In this document: piece after piece, positions 9,830 through 21,790 of the stretch
Position numbering within the stretch: position 1 is the stretch's first letter
Layout of the letters: each line of letters begins with the position of its first letter
Source: Rhipicephalus microplus
Lineage: Eukaryota; Arthropoda; Arachnida; Ixodida; Ixodidae
Direction of reading: 5' to 3'
Length of the DNA: 64,000 nucleotides
NCBI RefSeq assembly: GCF_043290135.1
Contig: NC_134701.1
Span: 198,756,101 to 198,820,100, forward strand
Translations under genes and position numbers: made by a program
The notes under the pieces: model-generated
Told to the model about the DNA's origin: nothing
The model's database searches: none
What the model saw: only the letters and a program-made list of their open reading frames with translations

Positions 9830-12490
9830 CACACAACAACAACAGTCTGCAGTGATTTTTCGATTTGGAAAGATGGTCTTACAACCTTCAGTACGAGCAG
9901 TAAGTATGGATATATATTATATGTGCGACGGTGTACTGTTGTGTTCCGTATTGCAAGTCCTATTCGCGGAAAACACCCAGCATTTCTTTTCACCAATTCC
10001 AAAGCAATGCTGAACTGTGCGCTAAATAGCAAAAGAATATTGCGAGAGAGAACCTCATCGTCAATGACAAGTCTGCATCGACTGTCGTATGCAGCAGACA
10101 CTTCTGCAATGTGCCGCATCAGAAAATTCTTCCAGACTCTGCGCCCACTCTCTTTGAGGACTATCCTTCCTACATAAGACCAAGCGCGAAGAAGCCCTGC
10201 AAATATTTTGCTTCACGAGCTTCGCCTCTACGCCAAACATCAAGGAAGTGAAAAGCGGAGGCCAACAAATCAGACCTGAATGTTGCGACTTCACAAGATG
10301 CTTCCACTGAACAAGAAGCAGTAAGTGTTTGTACGCAAACAATGAACAGCAATGCTCATCGCGCGGGTAGATACCTGGCTATGATAGGGAAATTACGCTG
10401 CCAAGTGTCGTACCATCGTTCAAAATTTGGGAAGGTGCAGCAGTTTTTGAAAGAAGAGGAAAAGGCGTCCACATATTATGGCGAAAGGAAGCACCACGCG
10501 TGTGTTAAGAAAATCGCAAAAGATGCACAGAAAGGAGAAAAAGGCCGCGTTTTTTTTTTTCATCAAATAGAATGTTACTGAGATAAGCATTCAGCATACC
10601 CAGAATAAGTTGTTAGGTAGTGTGTGATATTGCGCGCTCTGTCCCCAAAAGGCTACGATCATGCTCGCACTTCGGGGGTTCTGACACTTCCAGCAAAGTG
10701 CACTCTTCAGAACTATACAGGTCCAAGCCCAACATCATCAGGTACGAGCAACGCTACGAAGGACCGTCTGGTTCACAAGGCCTCGCTACTCAGCAGCAAA
10801 CAACATATCACCTCAATTATAATAGATGAAGCTAGCATAAAACAAAAGTGCATCTATGATAGGAAGGCTGATGCTGTCTTTGGCCTCAAGGACAAGCTAG
10901 AGAGTAGTATGGCGAATACAGCGAAAGAAGCCCTTGCGAACAGAATCCTCTGCTTTGTGCTGCATAGTACCACTTGTCCGTACAAGATTCCATGCTCGTA
11001 CTACTTCACGAAGCAACTGAGCGGTAGAGACCTCTTTGCATGGATGAAGGAGGTCATTGCTGCTGTGGAATCATGTAGCTTTACCATCAGTCGCATTGTC
11101 ACGGACAATTATTCAGCAAACGTGACGATGTTTAGGCACATGCGTAACGGCAACCTCAACACAGTTGTACGTCCTCCACACGACGCCAACCGCCTTATCT
11201 TTCCGAGTTTTGACCTGTGCCTAGTGCTCAAAAATGTTAAAACCAGTTCCTCAAATGTGAACTTACAGATGGCACAGGAGTGATTAGCGGTGCATTTGTG
11301 CAGAAATTATACGAGTATCAAAAACAAAAGACTGAAGCTGGCCCGAAATTTGACGAGGAAACATGTCTGCCCTTCTAATTTGGAAAAAAATGAATATGCA
11401 GCGAGCAGTAAGTTTTCACCCCTCAAGTGTCTGCAGCCGTAGAGCACCCTGAGCGAAATTCCACAGGTGCTGCCAAAGATTTCAAGAGAGCAAGTTCAAC
11501 CGTTTTCTTCATGAAGTCCATGAAGAAATGGTTTGACATCCATGACACTTCATTCAATGGAAGCGGCCACAAAGCTTCCATTTTTAGGAGCGATGACAAT
11601 CGCCTACTGAGGTTTAAGGATGAGTTTATCTCATATGTGGAAAAAATACAGAAGAGTTCCATCGGATCGGTGAGTGCTATCTTCACCAACGAGACATACC
11701 AAGCCTTGCTTTTTACAAGGTCGACAGTGGAAACAACATAATTCCTCGTGGAGCAAGGGGTCAGTTATGTCCTGACAAAGAAATTGAACAGTGACCCTGT
11801 CGAAGCAATCTTCGGAAGGGTGCGGTGAATGTGCGGCGGGAATCACATGCTGGATGCTAGAGCCGTCAGCGCTGCTCTGGACCACATCGTCAAGTTGCAC
11901 ATCCCAACACCGAAGGAAATCCAGTTATAAAATATGGAAGTTGAGGAAGAGGCTGCAATGGTATCGAATATACTTGGATAAGAACCTGAGGTCTTTGTTG
12001 GAGTACGCGGCCCGTCCATCTCAATCTGTCACCTTCTCCGGCTTAGCATACCTTGGTGGTTACATCGCGAAGCTTATTACTGACCTCGGATGCGACTCTA
12101 GCGCTGTGCTGCTGACGACCAACAACAAGCAGCATCAGCTGTACAAGCTGCTGCGAGCACAAGAGAGGGGCAAACTACACTACCCGAGGCATGAGTTTCT
12201 AGCTCTTTTGGACAAGACAGTGGTCTTTTTTGATAAGGCCTCTGAACACCTACCATACAGAAATGTGCTAGAAGTTTTGCAAACAGCAGTCCAGCCCTAC
12301 TTGCAATGCGCTCCCATCTTAAGCTGCCCTGAAAGCGTTCATGACAGCCGCTCCCGACGATCCCCAGATCTCATAGCCGAAAAATTCCTAACGATTCTCC
12401 TCGTCAACCAAACAAACTGACTGATGCAAACGACAAGCCTTGCACCTACACACAGCAGACTAGGAAGAATTTCAGGCTGTGAACAAGACA
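9830..12490 (+). pseudogene. P-element/THAP9-like transposase, dead
   Basis: A decayed transposase of the P-element superfamily, read in pieces. The THAP zinc finger at about 9934-10110 has CCVPYC, SISFHQFQSNAE and VVCSRHF (C-X3-C ... C-X2-H); the tryptophan after CAK is now a TAG stop. The open frame 10624-11283 carries the first catalytic-type block, SIIIDEASIKQKCIYD, then GLKDKL and a second block, VTDNYSANVTMF. Further frames at 11427-11741 and beyond 11750 hold the DPVEAIFGRVR block with the third acidic residue. The open frame 11791-12420 gives SGLAYLGGYIAKLI and PDLIAEKFLTILLVN, typical of the C-terminal part. The length and order match a full protein of about 800 residues. At least four frameshifts or stops make it a pseudogene. 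I found no terminal repeats. Confidence 0.85.
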
Positions 12491-14775
12491 TTTATGAAGT
12501 CCAGCAAAGTTTTTCACTTGAAAGTGTTGAACTACTGCCAGTGCTTATAAGCAATAAATTTATTTTCAGAGCTCAGAATGTCTACACGTATGATGGCGGA
12601 CAGCTGTACTTCGGGCTATTACATTTACAAATTTTTCAATAAACTTAAGCTCGATGCACCTAGCGCAAATAAGAAGTCAAAGCAAACCAGTTCTGTGCCT
12701 TCAACAATTAGGCAACTTGTTTTTCAACGCGCAGTAAGTGGAGAAGCGCGCCCGAACTTATGTGTTTGCACGCTGTACAGAGCGGAGGAAGATGGCAGGG
12801 TCGCAGCGCCTCCCTCAAAGGAGTGGCGAGAGGCATGTACAACACCTGTTGCAAAGGCCGTAAGAAGAGAGCGTGCATGTGCAGTTTAGCCCGGCCGTGC
12901 ATACAGGTAGCAGAAGCTCTCATCACAGGCTCACGATAAAGAAAACTGTGTAAAGGGCCAGCAGTATTGTAACACAGGAAAAAATTGCATACACAAATAA
13001 ACCACAGGATAGGCAACCCAGCAAACAGTCAAGCAGTATTCTCTTTTTCTTTTTTTCTATATAAAAAAAGCAACACAAGATGACGTCTGCAAGAGAACCT
13101 ATTTACAGCACACTGTGAATTTTCATATCAGCGCACAACGACACTTAGGCATCATAATGTGCTGGAAGATTTTGATGCCTCCTTCAAGCATCCCCTGCAC
13201 AAATTATTCAGCTATTTGTTTAGGTACTTGACAGGATAGGCTACATCGTTTCATGATAGCGTAAGAATATGTTTTTGTGTGAATGTTCAAGTGATGACAC
13301 CGCATTGAAGCACAATGAATAGACAGTGTACAGGAATTGTTGCTCATTTATGTAGAGACATCAGTGTGTCTCAGGGTGAGCTCGTAATGAGAAGCTATTG
13401 GCTTTGAGATCGAACATAATTGGCACCGAGCAAGCAGGGCACCATGTCCAAAAGTGTGGATGCCAGTAGCTTGCCACTGCTTTAGCAGCAGTATGTGTTG
13501 TGTTTGTTCCGAGAACTAACATGAAAGTTGGCAGGGGCAATTTGGTAGACCTTGAGTCTTTCCTTCTTGCATTCTTTTCTTTTTGTTATGAAAGTTCCTA
13601 AAGCCAGTCACTTTTATTGAGTAGTGATACAAAAAGCATTTGTTTATTGCTACTGCACCACATAAGCTTGACACTTTCCACCATGATGTGAGATATTTAT
13701 AATTCTGTGCCACAAAAACCTTGCCCCTGAGCACAATTCTACGATATGTAGCAGACTATGTGCTGCTCTAGTGATGCTATGCACGTTATCAAATTTGTGC
13801 TTCTGCCTCGCAGGTATTGGGTGCAAGAGCTTCCAGTGGAGAAACCGGCGCTGCTATCATTTCAACATAGCAGATAGGATGCTCCTGCAGCTCCTGCTCA
13901 CCTTCCCGTGTAGTTGTTGTAGAACATGATGTTTGAATTTAATTGTGGTGCGCAGCTTTCCCTATTTCTAGAAGTGCATTTATTTGCCCTGCAAAAACAT
14001 CTCCACGAAGTGAATGACGATGACTGGGTAAAGCAATGGGAAGGCTCGGTGTTACCGTAAACTACCCGTGACATTGTCCACTACCACACATAAATGAGTG
14101 ACAAAGTGGTGTACAGCCGCGACAACATCTGTGAAGAGTGCGTGAGCTGCTGGTTTTTGCTATGCGGCAAGACACCTTCAGGCAGTTTTGGGCTCCGACA
14201 AGGTTAGCCCAACTATTAGGCTGTTAATGCTTCGGACACACCAAGTCACAGCTTGAAACTGCCTCAAGGTGTCCCCCGCAGAGCTAAGACAGGCTGCTCG
14301 CCCCCTATTGGCCGCAAGATCGAGCGGAGTCTCTGCCTAGTGTAGATTGCTCCTTGCGTCGTCTGCTAGCCACGTTGCGTTTGCATGTGCGCGTACGCCA
14401 TGCTTGTTCTCAGAGGATGGTTTGTTCGGTTATGTTAGTGCGAGTTTAACTGCTTGTACGTATGCCTGCAAGAACGTACAAATGCATTTGGTCTTGGTCG
14501 GCTGTTCATGCACTGTAACAAGATCACCGAATGTAACTTTTTCCCGAGTGCTGTGAGTAGTCGTACCCTGCATTCACCAGAATCATTTCAGTGTGGGTGC
14601 TGCTTTCTGCTTCAAGCGCATTGTAAAATGCACTTGGCATCGTCTCAAAGCTGAGGACTACCAAATGGTGAGGCAATACAGAGTTTGGCGACTCAGTTGT
14701 AAACAAGGACGAGGCTATAGAACGCGCACTTTCGCGTTGCTGTTAGGTGTAAAACTACGACACTGAGTTAAGATT
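12491..14775. other. no gene recognised
   Basis: Non-coding AT-rich and mixed sequence. Frames of 60-100 codons on both strands show no domain. There are homopolymer runs near 13050 and 13570, but no repeat that I could pair. Confidence 0.5.
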
Positions 14776-15000
14776 TGGATGATGGATGGTTCAGATGATC
14801 ACGACGACACATTGAAGGACTGGACTGCTTGCTCACTTCCTAGCAAACTTTGGTTTATTTACACAATGACACTTATTTACAAACAAAGGCCGGGGTGGCC
14901 ACTAAACCAACCGCACAGTAAGCACGGGCATGTATTAATATCAACGTCGGCGTTACTTGCCGAGCACTTCGTATACTCCACACATCGACACCAACTTCTC

Positions 15001-15111
15001 AATGTAGTATCAACCTTGGATCAGAGTCTGCGCTAAGCACGACCTCTGTCCCCCACAACGTAGTATCAACCTTGCATCAGTGTCTGCGCTAAGCACGACC
15101 TCTGTCCCCAC
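15001..15111. repeat. two-copy tandem repeat, 56-bp period
   Basis: The unit AACGTAGTATCAACCTTGCA, continuing into TCTGCGCTAAGCACGACC and TCTGTCCCC, occurs at 15001-15056 and again at 15057-15111 with about four differences. The surrounding 14780-15720 has no recognisable gene and may be the edge of an old transposon. Confidence 0.85.
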
Positions 15112-15884
15112 TTCCCGATCTCGTTCCCCAGCATTAAGCTCCCCTTCTCTCCATTTCTCTTCATTTAATACCTCCCGTCTCATCTGAGACGGCCTCGTGG
15201 GACAAACCCCTACTCGATGCTCCACCAATGGAGCCAACAACTGCCCTTCCTTTCCTCAGAGATGGGTCTCCGCCTCTGCATTCCCACACTTTGCTATCCT
15301 CCGAGCGTCGGCTAAGAAGAAATCCGTCATTTCAGCGACGTACAACTTAAATGATACTTTCGTGCGACAACAAGCCTGTCTAGACGGCCGGTCGGCTGTC
15401 TGGCGTTAGTAGACATGATTCTGCCGTATATCAACACGTATTGTTATAGCATGGCTTATAGCATAGCATTATCTTGTCGGAAGCCGTGTCGCGACAACGA
15501 CTACTTATTTCTCAGTCTGGCTCACCGTGAGAGCGCTACCGCCGTGCGGGCGACTCCCCAGCACAAGGTGTGGTGAACGAAGGCTCACGGAGTTCGACGA
15601 CAAAGACGCGTTCCGAGGAGAACGGCTTAGTTTGCATCTGGGCAGCCTAATTTCATTAACTTCCCTTTTGTCGGGCGCCGTCTACCGACTGGCCATCCTT
15701 CGTGTGCCCCAAACATAACTCTGTGGTTCATCGATCGTTAAATGTGCTTTAGCTGTGTAACAGTACAGACAAATATTACTATCAACTAAAGTGTGGCACT
15801 TCCGTATTTAAACTGTACTTAAAACAGAGTAGCCGTGCTCAATTTTAACTTGGAGCAATATTTAAGCAGGAACACTAGTGGAGA

Positions 15885-16258
15885 GGACAGGTAGTAACCA
15901 AGCAATGGAAAGGAAAATGACAGATTTAACCTTAAAAGACAAGAAGAGAGCAGAGTGGGTCAAGGAAAAAACGGGGTTAAGGATATCATAGTTTAAATCA
16001 AGAAGAAAAAGAAATGTACATGGACTGGGCACGTAGCACGTAGGCAGGATAATCGCTGGTCATTAAGGGTAACTGACTGGATTCCCAGAGAAGGCAAATG
16101 CACAAAGGGGAGACAGAAAGTTAGGTGGGCCGATGAGATTTAAAAGTTCGCAGGTGTAATGTGTAATGTGGCAGCAGAAATCCCAAGACTGGGTTGATTG
16201 CCAGATCATAGGAGAGGACTTTGCCCTGCAGTGGGCATAGTCATGCTGATGATGATGA
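15885..16258 (+). pseudogene. RTE-like LINE, 3' end of reverse transcriptase ORF
   Basis: The C-terminal tail of a non-LTR retrotransposon ORF2 can be read with interruptions: CTWTGHVARRQDNRWSLRVT, DWIPREGKCTKG and RWADEI. A stop (TAA) follows, then KFAGVMCNVAAE. The GHVARR-DNRW and P-GRP-RWADEI pattern is the zinc-knuckle-like tail seen in RTE-clade and related LINEs. It ends with GAGGACTTTGCCCTGCAGTG followed by a GAT/ATG trinucleotide tail, typical of 5'-truncated tick copies. Assignment to RTE is by pattern only. The same 3' end recurs at about 61800-61885. Confidence 0.75.
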
Positions 16259-17290
16259 TAACCGGTGTATTTATATGTCGGAAAGCTTTAAAGAACCCAA
16301 ATGTTCAAAATTAATTTGGACGGCATGGTTTGCATTTATGTTTTAAGTTTCATGGAAAATCTCATCTTTTTTTGCACTGTCTTCAGCGTTTGTCTAGCAT
16401 TGTTATTGACTGACGGAAGGCGGTGGCCATTTTTCCTTTCAGTAAAGAAAAAAAGAAATGCTTGTCCCATAAAATAACCAGACCTTTGTTGTATCCCTGT
16501 CAGCATATAAACCATGAATGAAAGCTTTCTGCTAAACTCTTAAAAGCTTTCTATACTTTCACTGGTATAACACCGTGCATAACTGGTAAACATCAATGCA
16601 GTGCAACGCACTGTCAGCCACTGAGCTTTGCAGGCTAGACTTATCAACTGTCCCACATGTCACGTTCAAAAGAATGAGAAGAAAAATGCATATGCGCATT
16701 CGTGCAAACAGTGGTGCTGAACTCATCACATCAATATGTGAGCATTCTACAATCTTTCTCTTTTTTGTGCGTGAGTGTGTGCATCCAGATGAGCAAGACG
16801 TAAATAAGTAGTTCGGTCATGCTACAGTAGTGTATAGTAGGTGGAACAAAAGCTAAACATGTATAAACAACTCAGCAAAACACAGCAAAAGCGTTCATTT
16901 AGTGCAAAAGCACACACACATGCAGTCACCAAGGACAGCACCCCTTTACTAGGCAGAATGTGCTTCACTCGCTAGTAATAGTCACATTACATGGGCTTCG
17001 GGCATTAATTCAGCATGGAGGAGCGTAGATATTGTAAGTAAACTGCATGCAACAAAGTGCCGCTGCGTGTATTTGTATACGCGCCACCAATCGCCTATCC
17101 ACACTACCATGGGCTGCCACTTATAGCCCGACCTCGCCGCAAATACACAGACGTGGCCACGGCTATGCAGTTTATATACAATGTTCATTGGTCATAAATG
17201 ATATGCCATGTTAAGCTGTGGCTTCAATTTTGCTTTCATTATTACTGCTTTATGGTGCATAAAATGTAGAGCCAATAGTTCTTCGAAGTC
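16259..17290. other. no gene recognised
   Basis: AT-rich intergenic sequence with no domain-bearing frame and no repeat that I could pair. Confidence 0.5.
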
Positions 17291-17293
17291 TAA

Positions 17294-17937
17294 TGTTGAA
17301 TTCCAATGGCGGAGTCGGAGCAAGTTTTTCTGCTCCTTTCAGAGCAAGTGTGTTCCAATGACAGAGTGAGAGCGAGAGTGAAAAGTTCCAATGAGAGAGC
17401 AGGAGGGGATTCAGAGTGGGAGTCCCTCCGTGGAGCAGGAAAAACTGCTCCGCCGAAATCAGTGGAGTGGACCGGAACTCAGGGTGACACATTTCCTTTA
17501 ACACGTTTGCCTGCTTGGGGGCACGGCTGGCGCCGCGCCAGCCGCGCAAGCATCACGCAAGTTGTGTTGATAATGGCGGACGGCATGGACAGCTCGGCTA
17601 CCTCAGCAAAGCGTGCGGCAATACTTCTGCTACTCGATAGCGACAGCAGACATCGTGGACAATAGCTGTTGCACGCTTGGCGTGATATCCATTCCACACA
17701 GGTTAATAGCGCTGAACAAGCAAACGAACGATGCGGCGATGCTGGTAAACCACGTGGGAAACAGACAGCGGAAAAGACCACGCGCAAGGTATCCTGGGTA
17801 ACGCGGCAGCTTCCGCCTTGCTCCAGCAGGGCGGGTTGTGTTCCGATGGCGGATTTGGAGGATTTGCTTTACCCCAGAGTCGAGTGCTCGCTCGCGAAGT
17901 CGGTCGGTTGCACCTACTCCGCAATTGGAATTCAACA
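17294..17937. mobile_element. short TIR element with TAA target duplication
   Basis: The left end, TGTTGAATTCCAATGGCGGA with its next ten bases (17294-17323), and the reverse complement of the right end (17908-17937) match at 27 of 30 positions. The element is flanked by TAA at 17291-17293 and 17938-17940. A 3-bp TAA duplication fits the PIF/Harbinger superfamily. The variant motif TTCCAATG-(G/A)CxGAG recurs inside the left end at about 17303, 17352 and 17388, and as TTCCGATGGCGGA near the right end (about 17840). A 119-codon frame (17306-17665) ends in MADGMDSSATSAKRAAILLL. It may be a transposase N-terminal remnant, but no catalytic core is present. The element is 644 bp, so it is non-autonomous. 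Confidence 0.8.
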
Positions 17938-18885
17938 TAAAGTTGGCAAAGCCAAAATTCATGCCTGTTCCCCTCATGGTTATTGGATGTTTCCAGTGAT
18001 CCGAAATGCATCATGGAGTGTATTGAGACATCATACACTGCAAAGGTCAGTCGTCCATGATGTCAACTTTTAAGTCTCCGACTTCACTGTCGTGACACTC
18101 ACGTTAACACTTTGTCAGTACACTGTCATGACAACTGTTCAGTCGGATATGATTATGGCAGCGTGTTCGCCGTTGTGAGATTGGTTCATTTTTCATAGCA
18201 GCTTGTTGTCGGCCTTGCTGTCGAGCCACCGATTCCGTGCCCTCAACTCTGAGTCTGCTTGGAGTTTTTGTTGTTTTTCCATTGCCTTGCCACCTTAAGT
18301 TTGTTTTAATCCATGGCAGAAAGAGAATACTCCATGGTCATCATTGGGAACCTTCCATGCGCTGACATGCTTACTGATCGCCACCAGTGTCATCACCATT
18401 GTCGTGGCATTTAGTAAGTACCTTGCGTGTGCTAACGTGCTTATTCTTCGTCATCAGTGTCATTATCATAGTGGGTACAACAGACAAGCGTAGACCTTAA
18501 GGTGCTTTGTCCATTTGTTGGTAGTAAACACTAGACTTGTGTCATCTGTTGTATTTGCGAATTTTTTTTTACTATGAATGTGTACAAAAAGCTCGATTCC
18601 TATGCTTCTCGTGGTTCTCAACATTGGAAGCTTGATTTGGTCAGCTCGAGATTAATCGTATAAGCAGTGCTACGTTGCGCGCAAGCAGTTTCTGATAATA
18701 ATAATAATATGATATTTGGAATTTTACATACCAAGACCACCATATCATTATTAGAGACGCCATATTGATGGTGACATTTCGTTCTCGCATTTTGCGTTCA
18801 TCAAAATGTGACTGCCACGACCGTGACTGCACCACCTACTTTCGGGTCAGCAGCACAGTACCGCAAGACCACCGTGGCAGACTGC

Positions 18886-19030
18886 AAGCAGCTTCAGCTT
18901 TATGTTCGGTGCCTCAGTGCCCGACGTATTTGACAGATGCTGCTGTAAGTTTTCATCATTACTCCAAATGCAATGAAATGCGCAGAAGTTGGCCGATGAT
19001 ACGCAATGCAAAAATACGCAATGGAAAATA
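18886..19030 (+). pseudogene. THAP zinc-finger-like fragment
   Basis: Inside an open frame of 140 codons (18765-19187), the segment CSVPQCPTYLTDAAVSFHHY, then SKCNEMRRSWPMI, follows the start of a THAP domain (C-X4-C, VSFHxYxK, RRxW). The second Cys and His pair (CSxHF) is missing; the frame instead runs through repeated GCAATG(G/C)AAAATACGC-like sequence at about 19003-19040. It is likely a fragment of a THAP-containing transposase. Its relation to the TIR element 0.9 kb upstream is unknown. Confidence 0.5.
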
Positions 19031-19683
19031 CGCAATGCAAACTCAAGGGGCCGCAAAAAGCACTTCTGTGACTTTGTGCACACCGCCGCAGCTGAGATGT
19101 TTGGTAGAACTGATGTATCTTCACGAGCCCTCCCCCGGCAGCTCATCGTGTGCATTTGTTGATGAATTTACTGATAATGAAGAATGACAGGCTTATTGTA
19201 AATTAACAAAATAAGTAGAGAAAGAAAAGGAGCACCCACATCTAAAAAATATTTCACAGCTAAGCCTTTACAACGCATATTTTGCCTGTTTACGATCTTA
19301 TCGAAGGTGCTGAAAACCAAGATTGATACATTGCCGACAAGTGTAAGCCCAGCCAAAAAGTACATTTATCAGTAGTTAAAAAAAAAAACCTAAACAGTGA
19401 TGATCATCAGACAGATCAAAGCGTGATGAAAATGAGCAGTGGAGAAAAAATTTGCCCATTGTTTCGCAGATTCCACGAGCACCTTTAAGCCCATGCACGC
19501 ACGAGGGGTATTACTGTTCAACGGCACATTTTCCTAGATCGTGCAACTATCTTACTCATTTGACACAAAGTCTGGGAATTCTCAGGCGAAAAGTATTAAA
19601 CAACATATTAGCAGCTAAGATTTCCCAGCATTACAAGCTTTGTCCTGTATGGCGTCAGCTGCACTGCCATTAAATATCAATTG

Positions 19684-19811
19684 TACCATGCTATATGTAT
19701 TACCATGCTATATGTATTACCCGGATTATCAGGTAATATCCCTTGTTTGACAAATTTGAGCTAATACCCCTTGTTTGACAAACATGAGGCAATACTTCTT
19801 GTTTGACAAAT
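19684..19811. repeat. two adjacent short tandem repeats
   Basis: TACCATGCTATATGTAT occurs twice in a row (19684-19717). From 19734 a ~29-bp unit built on AATACCCCTTGTTTGACAAA occurs three times to 19811 with small changes. Confidence 0.9.
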
Positions 19812-21587
19812 GACTTCCATAACAAGGGAGAAGCATGTGCAGTGCCCACAAAAAAAATGTGTAGTGTTCGTAAAAGCACAGGAAAAGCACAGGAAACGAG
19901 CAGACATGGGCATAGCCAGAGATTTACGTCGGGGAGGGGTTCAACCATAAATTATGTTTGTGCAAGTGTTTATATATGTGCGTGCATATACATGCGAGTA
20001 AAACAAAAATTTCAAGGGGAAGGGGGTTGATTATCCCTTTCGTGGCTACGCCCCTGCCAGCGACCAACATGCTCCAGCATCCTGTCACATCACGACATAG
20101 GTGGTGCCACGCTATGTCCTCGAAGCCAACATCATAATAAAACATATATATATACGCCAGCTTCAGCTATGAGAAAACAATACCGAAATTGAATTGTTCA
20201 TGCCCTACAGAATGCGAATAAAACAAGACAGATACGGTTAGTTACAACACATACCTCAATTTGTTCTATTGCACCCTGTAAGGCAGCTTCTGCTAATTAA
20301 ATATACACCACAGTAACTTCAGTTTATAAGAAGAAACTTGCTCCCCAGTCACATTTAGTGTTTAATTTTTAATTTTATAAACTAGAGAGTCTGTTTATTC
20401 TTATAATTCTATCCAGCCAGACATTTCTGTCAAAAGAGTTTACTTTTAACTTCAATTTTGGTGGTATATAAAGCCTCGATAACTGCTGTAATATCTATTT
20501 AGAAGATTCAGAGAATAAATATATTAGCATAAGCAGTGGTGATAAACTCACCTGCACTGGTTCATTTACCACATGCATTCCCAAGCATTCCCAAGCCCAT
20601 GCATTGCTTGCTCGCAAAATGACTTTTTTACTTTGTGGGAGATATGCAGAAACTGGACGACCTTTAGAGCTGATATTTATGGTTCAGAACACACAGAGCC
20701 TATGGTATTTGAGTAAGTGTGATAAAAAATGCTTGAACTAGAGAAAGGCTCGATGACGCTCGTTCAAACAGCTCGCAGCTAGCACAACTAAACCTCCAAT
20801 TCACAACAAAGGTGCCGCACAAGAGCCGTGAAACTGACTGCGCGACTGGGAACTTGATGCATTTGCTTGCGGCAGTACGCAGAAGTGCAAGCAAATCATG
20901 ACTGAAAGCCCTCGCAAAGTCGCCACAATATTTCATAGACTGCAATGGTGTTCGTGTGAGCAGAGACTATGCATGCAACCAGAATAAGTCCGCAAGCTAC
21001 AAAGAAAATCGTGACAAGCAAATTGTGACTGGCAGCCCTGGCCAAGCCACCACAGTCTTTAGAAAACTGCGATGGGGTTCACATGCATAAAGCACAGACA
21101 CTGCGCATGTTACAAGAATGAATCTACAGATTCCTAAGAGGAAAAAATGTGTTGGCATAGTTGACTGAGCATCAACACCATTTGTCAGCAAATTGTGTTG
21201 ATCAAAGTGATGAACACCTATAGTAATCAAAGTGCATACTGTGTGCACCACTGGAAAGAGCTTCTGACAAGCCATTCTCAGCTATGTAACACTCTCTCAA
21301 CAAAAATAAAACAATATTTTAAAATAACAATCACCTTGAGAAAGGGGTACGAATGTCAACCACAAAGAACATTTTTTTTTACTCTTGTGCTAAACGACAC
21401 TATCCTTGTAATCAGTCAACGCAGATGACTGAAAGAGCACCAAGATACGACGTGCAGTTCTTCAAAACATTACATGCATTAAAAGATATAAGTAATATCT
21501 ACTCACTCTGTTGGCAGTCCACCATAGGATGAAGAGGTTGCAGCGAATCTCAATGCAAGGGAGTAACTTTTCATGGAGGCTCAGAAA
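19812..21587. other. no gene recognised
   Basis: AT-rich sequence. A short AT run lies near 20140. No coding domain or paired repeat was found. Confidence 0.5.
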
Positions 21588-21790
21588 GGTCCACAGAACT
21601 GCTCACCACACAAACACAACACAACTGTAGTGTCGGGAGAATGTTGGCCTCCACTGGAATCTTGGGTCCACACGGCTGCTCACCACACAAACACAACACA
21701 ATAGCAGGATCACTGAAAATGTAGGTATCCTCCGCAACCTTGAATCCACAGGACAGCTCACCACACTAACACAATACAATAATGAAAACA
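21588..21790. repeat. three-copy tandem repeat, 77-bp period
   Basis: Units start at 21588, 21665 and 21742 with TCCACA-GGCTGCTCACCACAC followed by ACACAACACAAT. Spacing is constant at 77 bp, and the third copy is truncated and most diverged. It is not coding. Confidence 0.85.

Noticed and set aside
14779..15036. 85-codon frame near the 56-bp repeat
   Set aside because: No domain. The frame runs into the tandem repeat and is likely transposon edge or chance.
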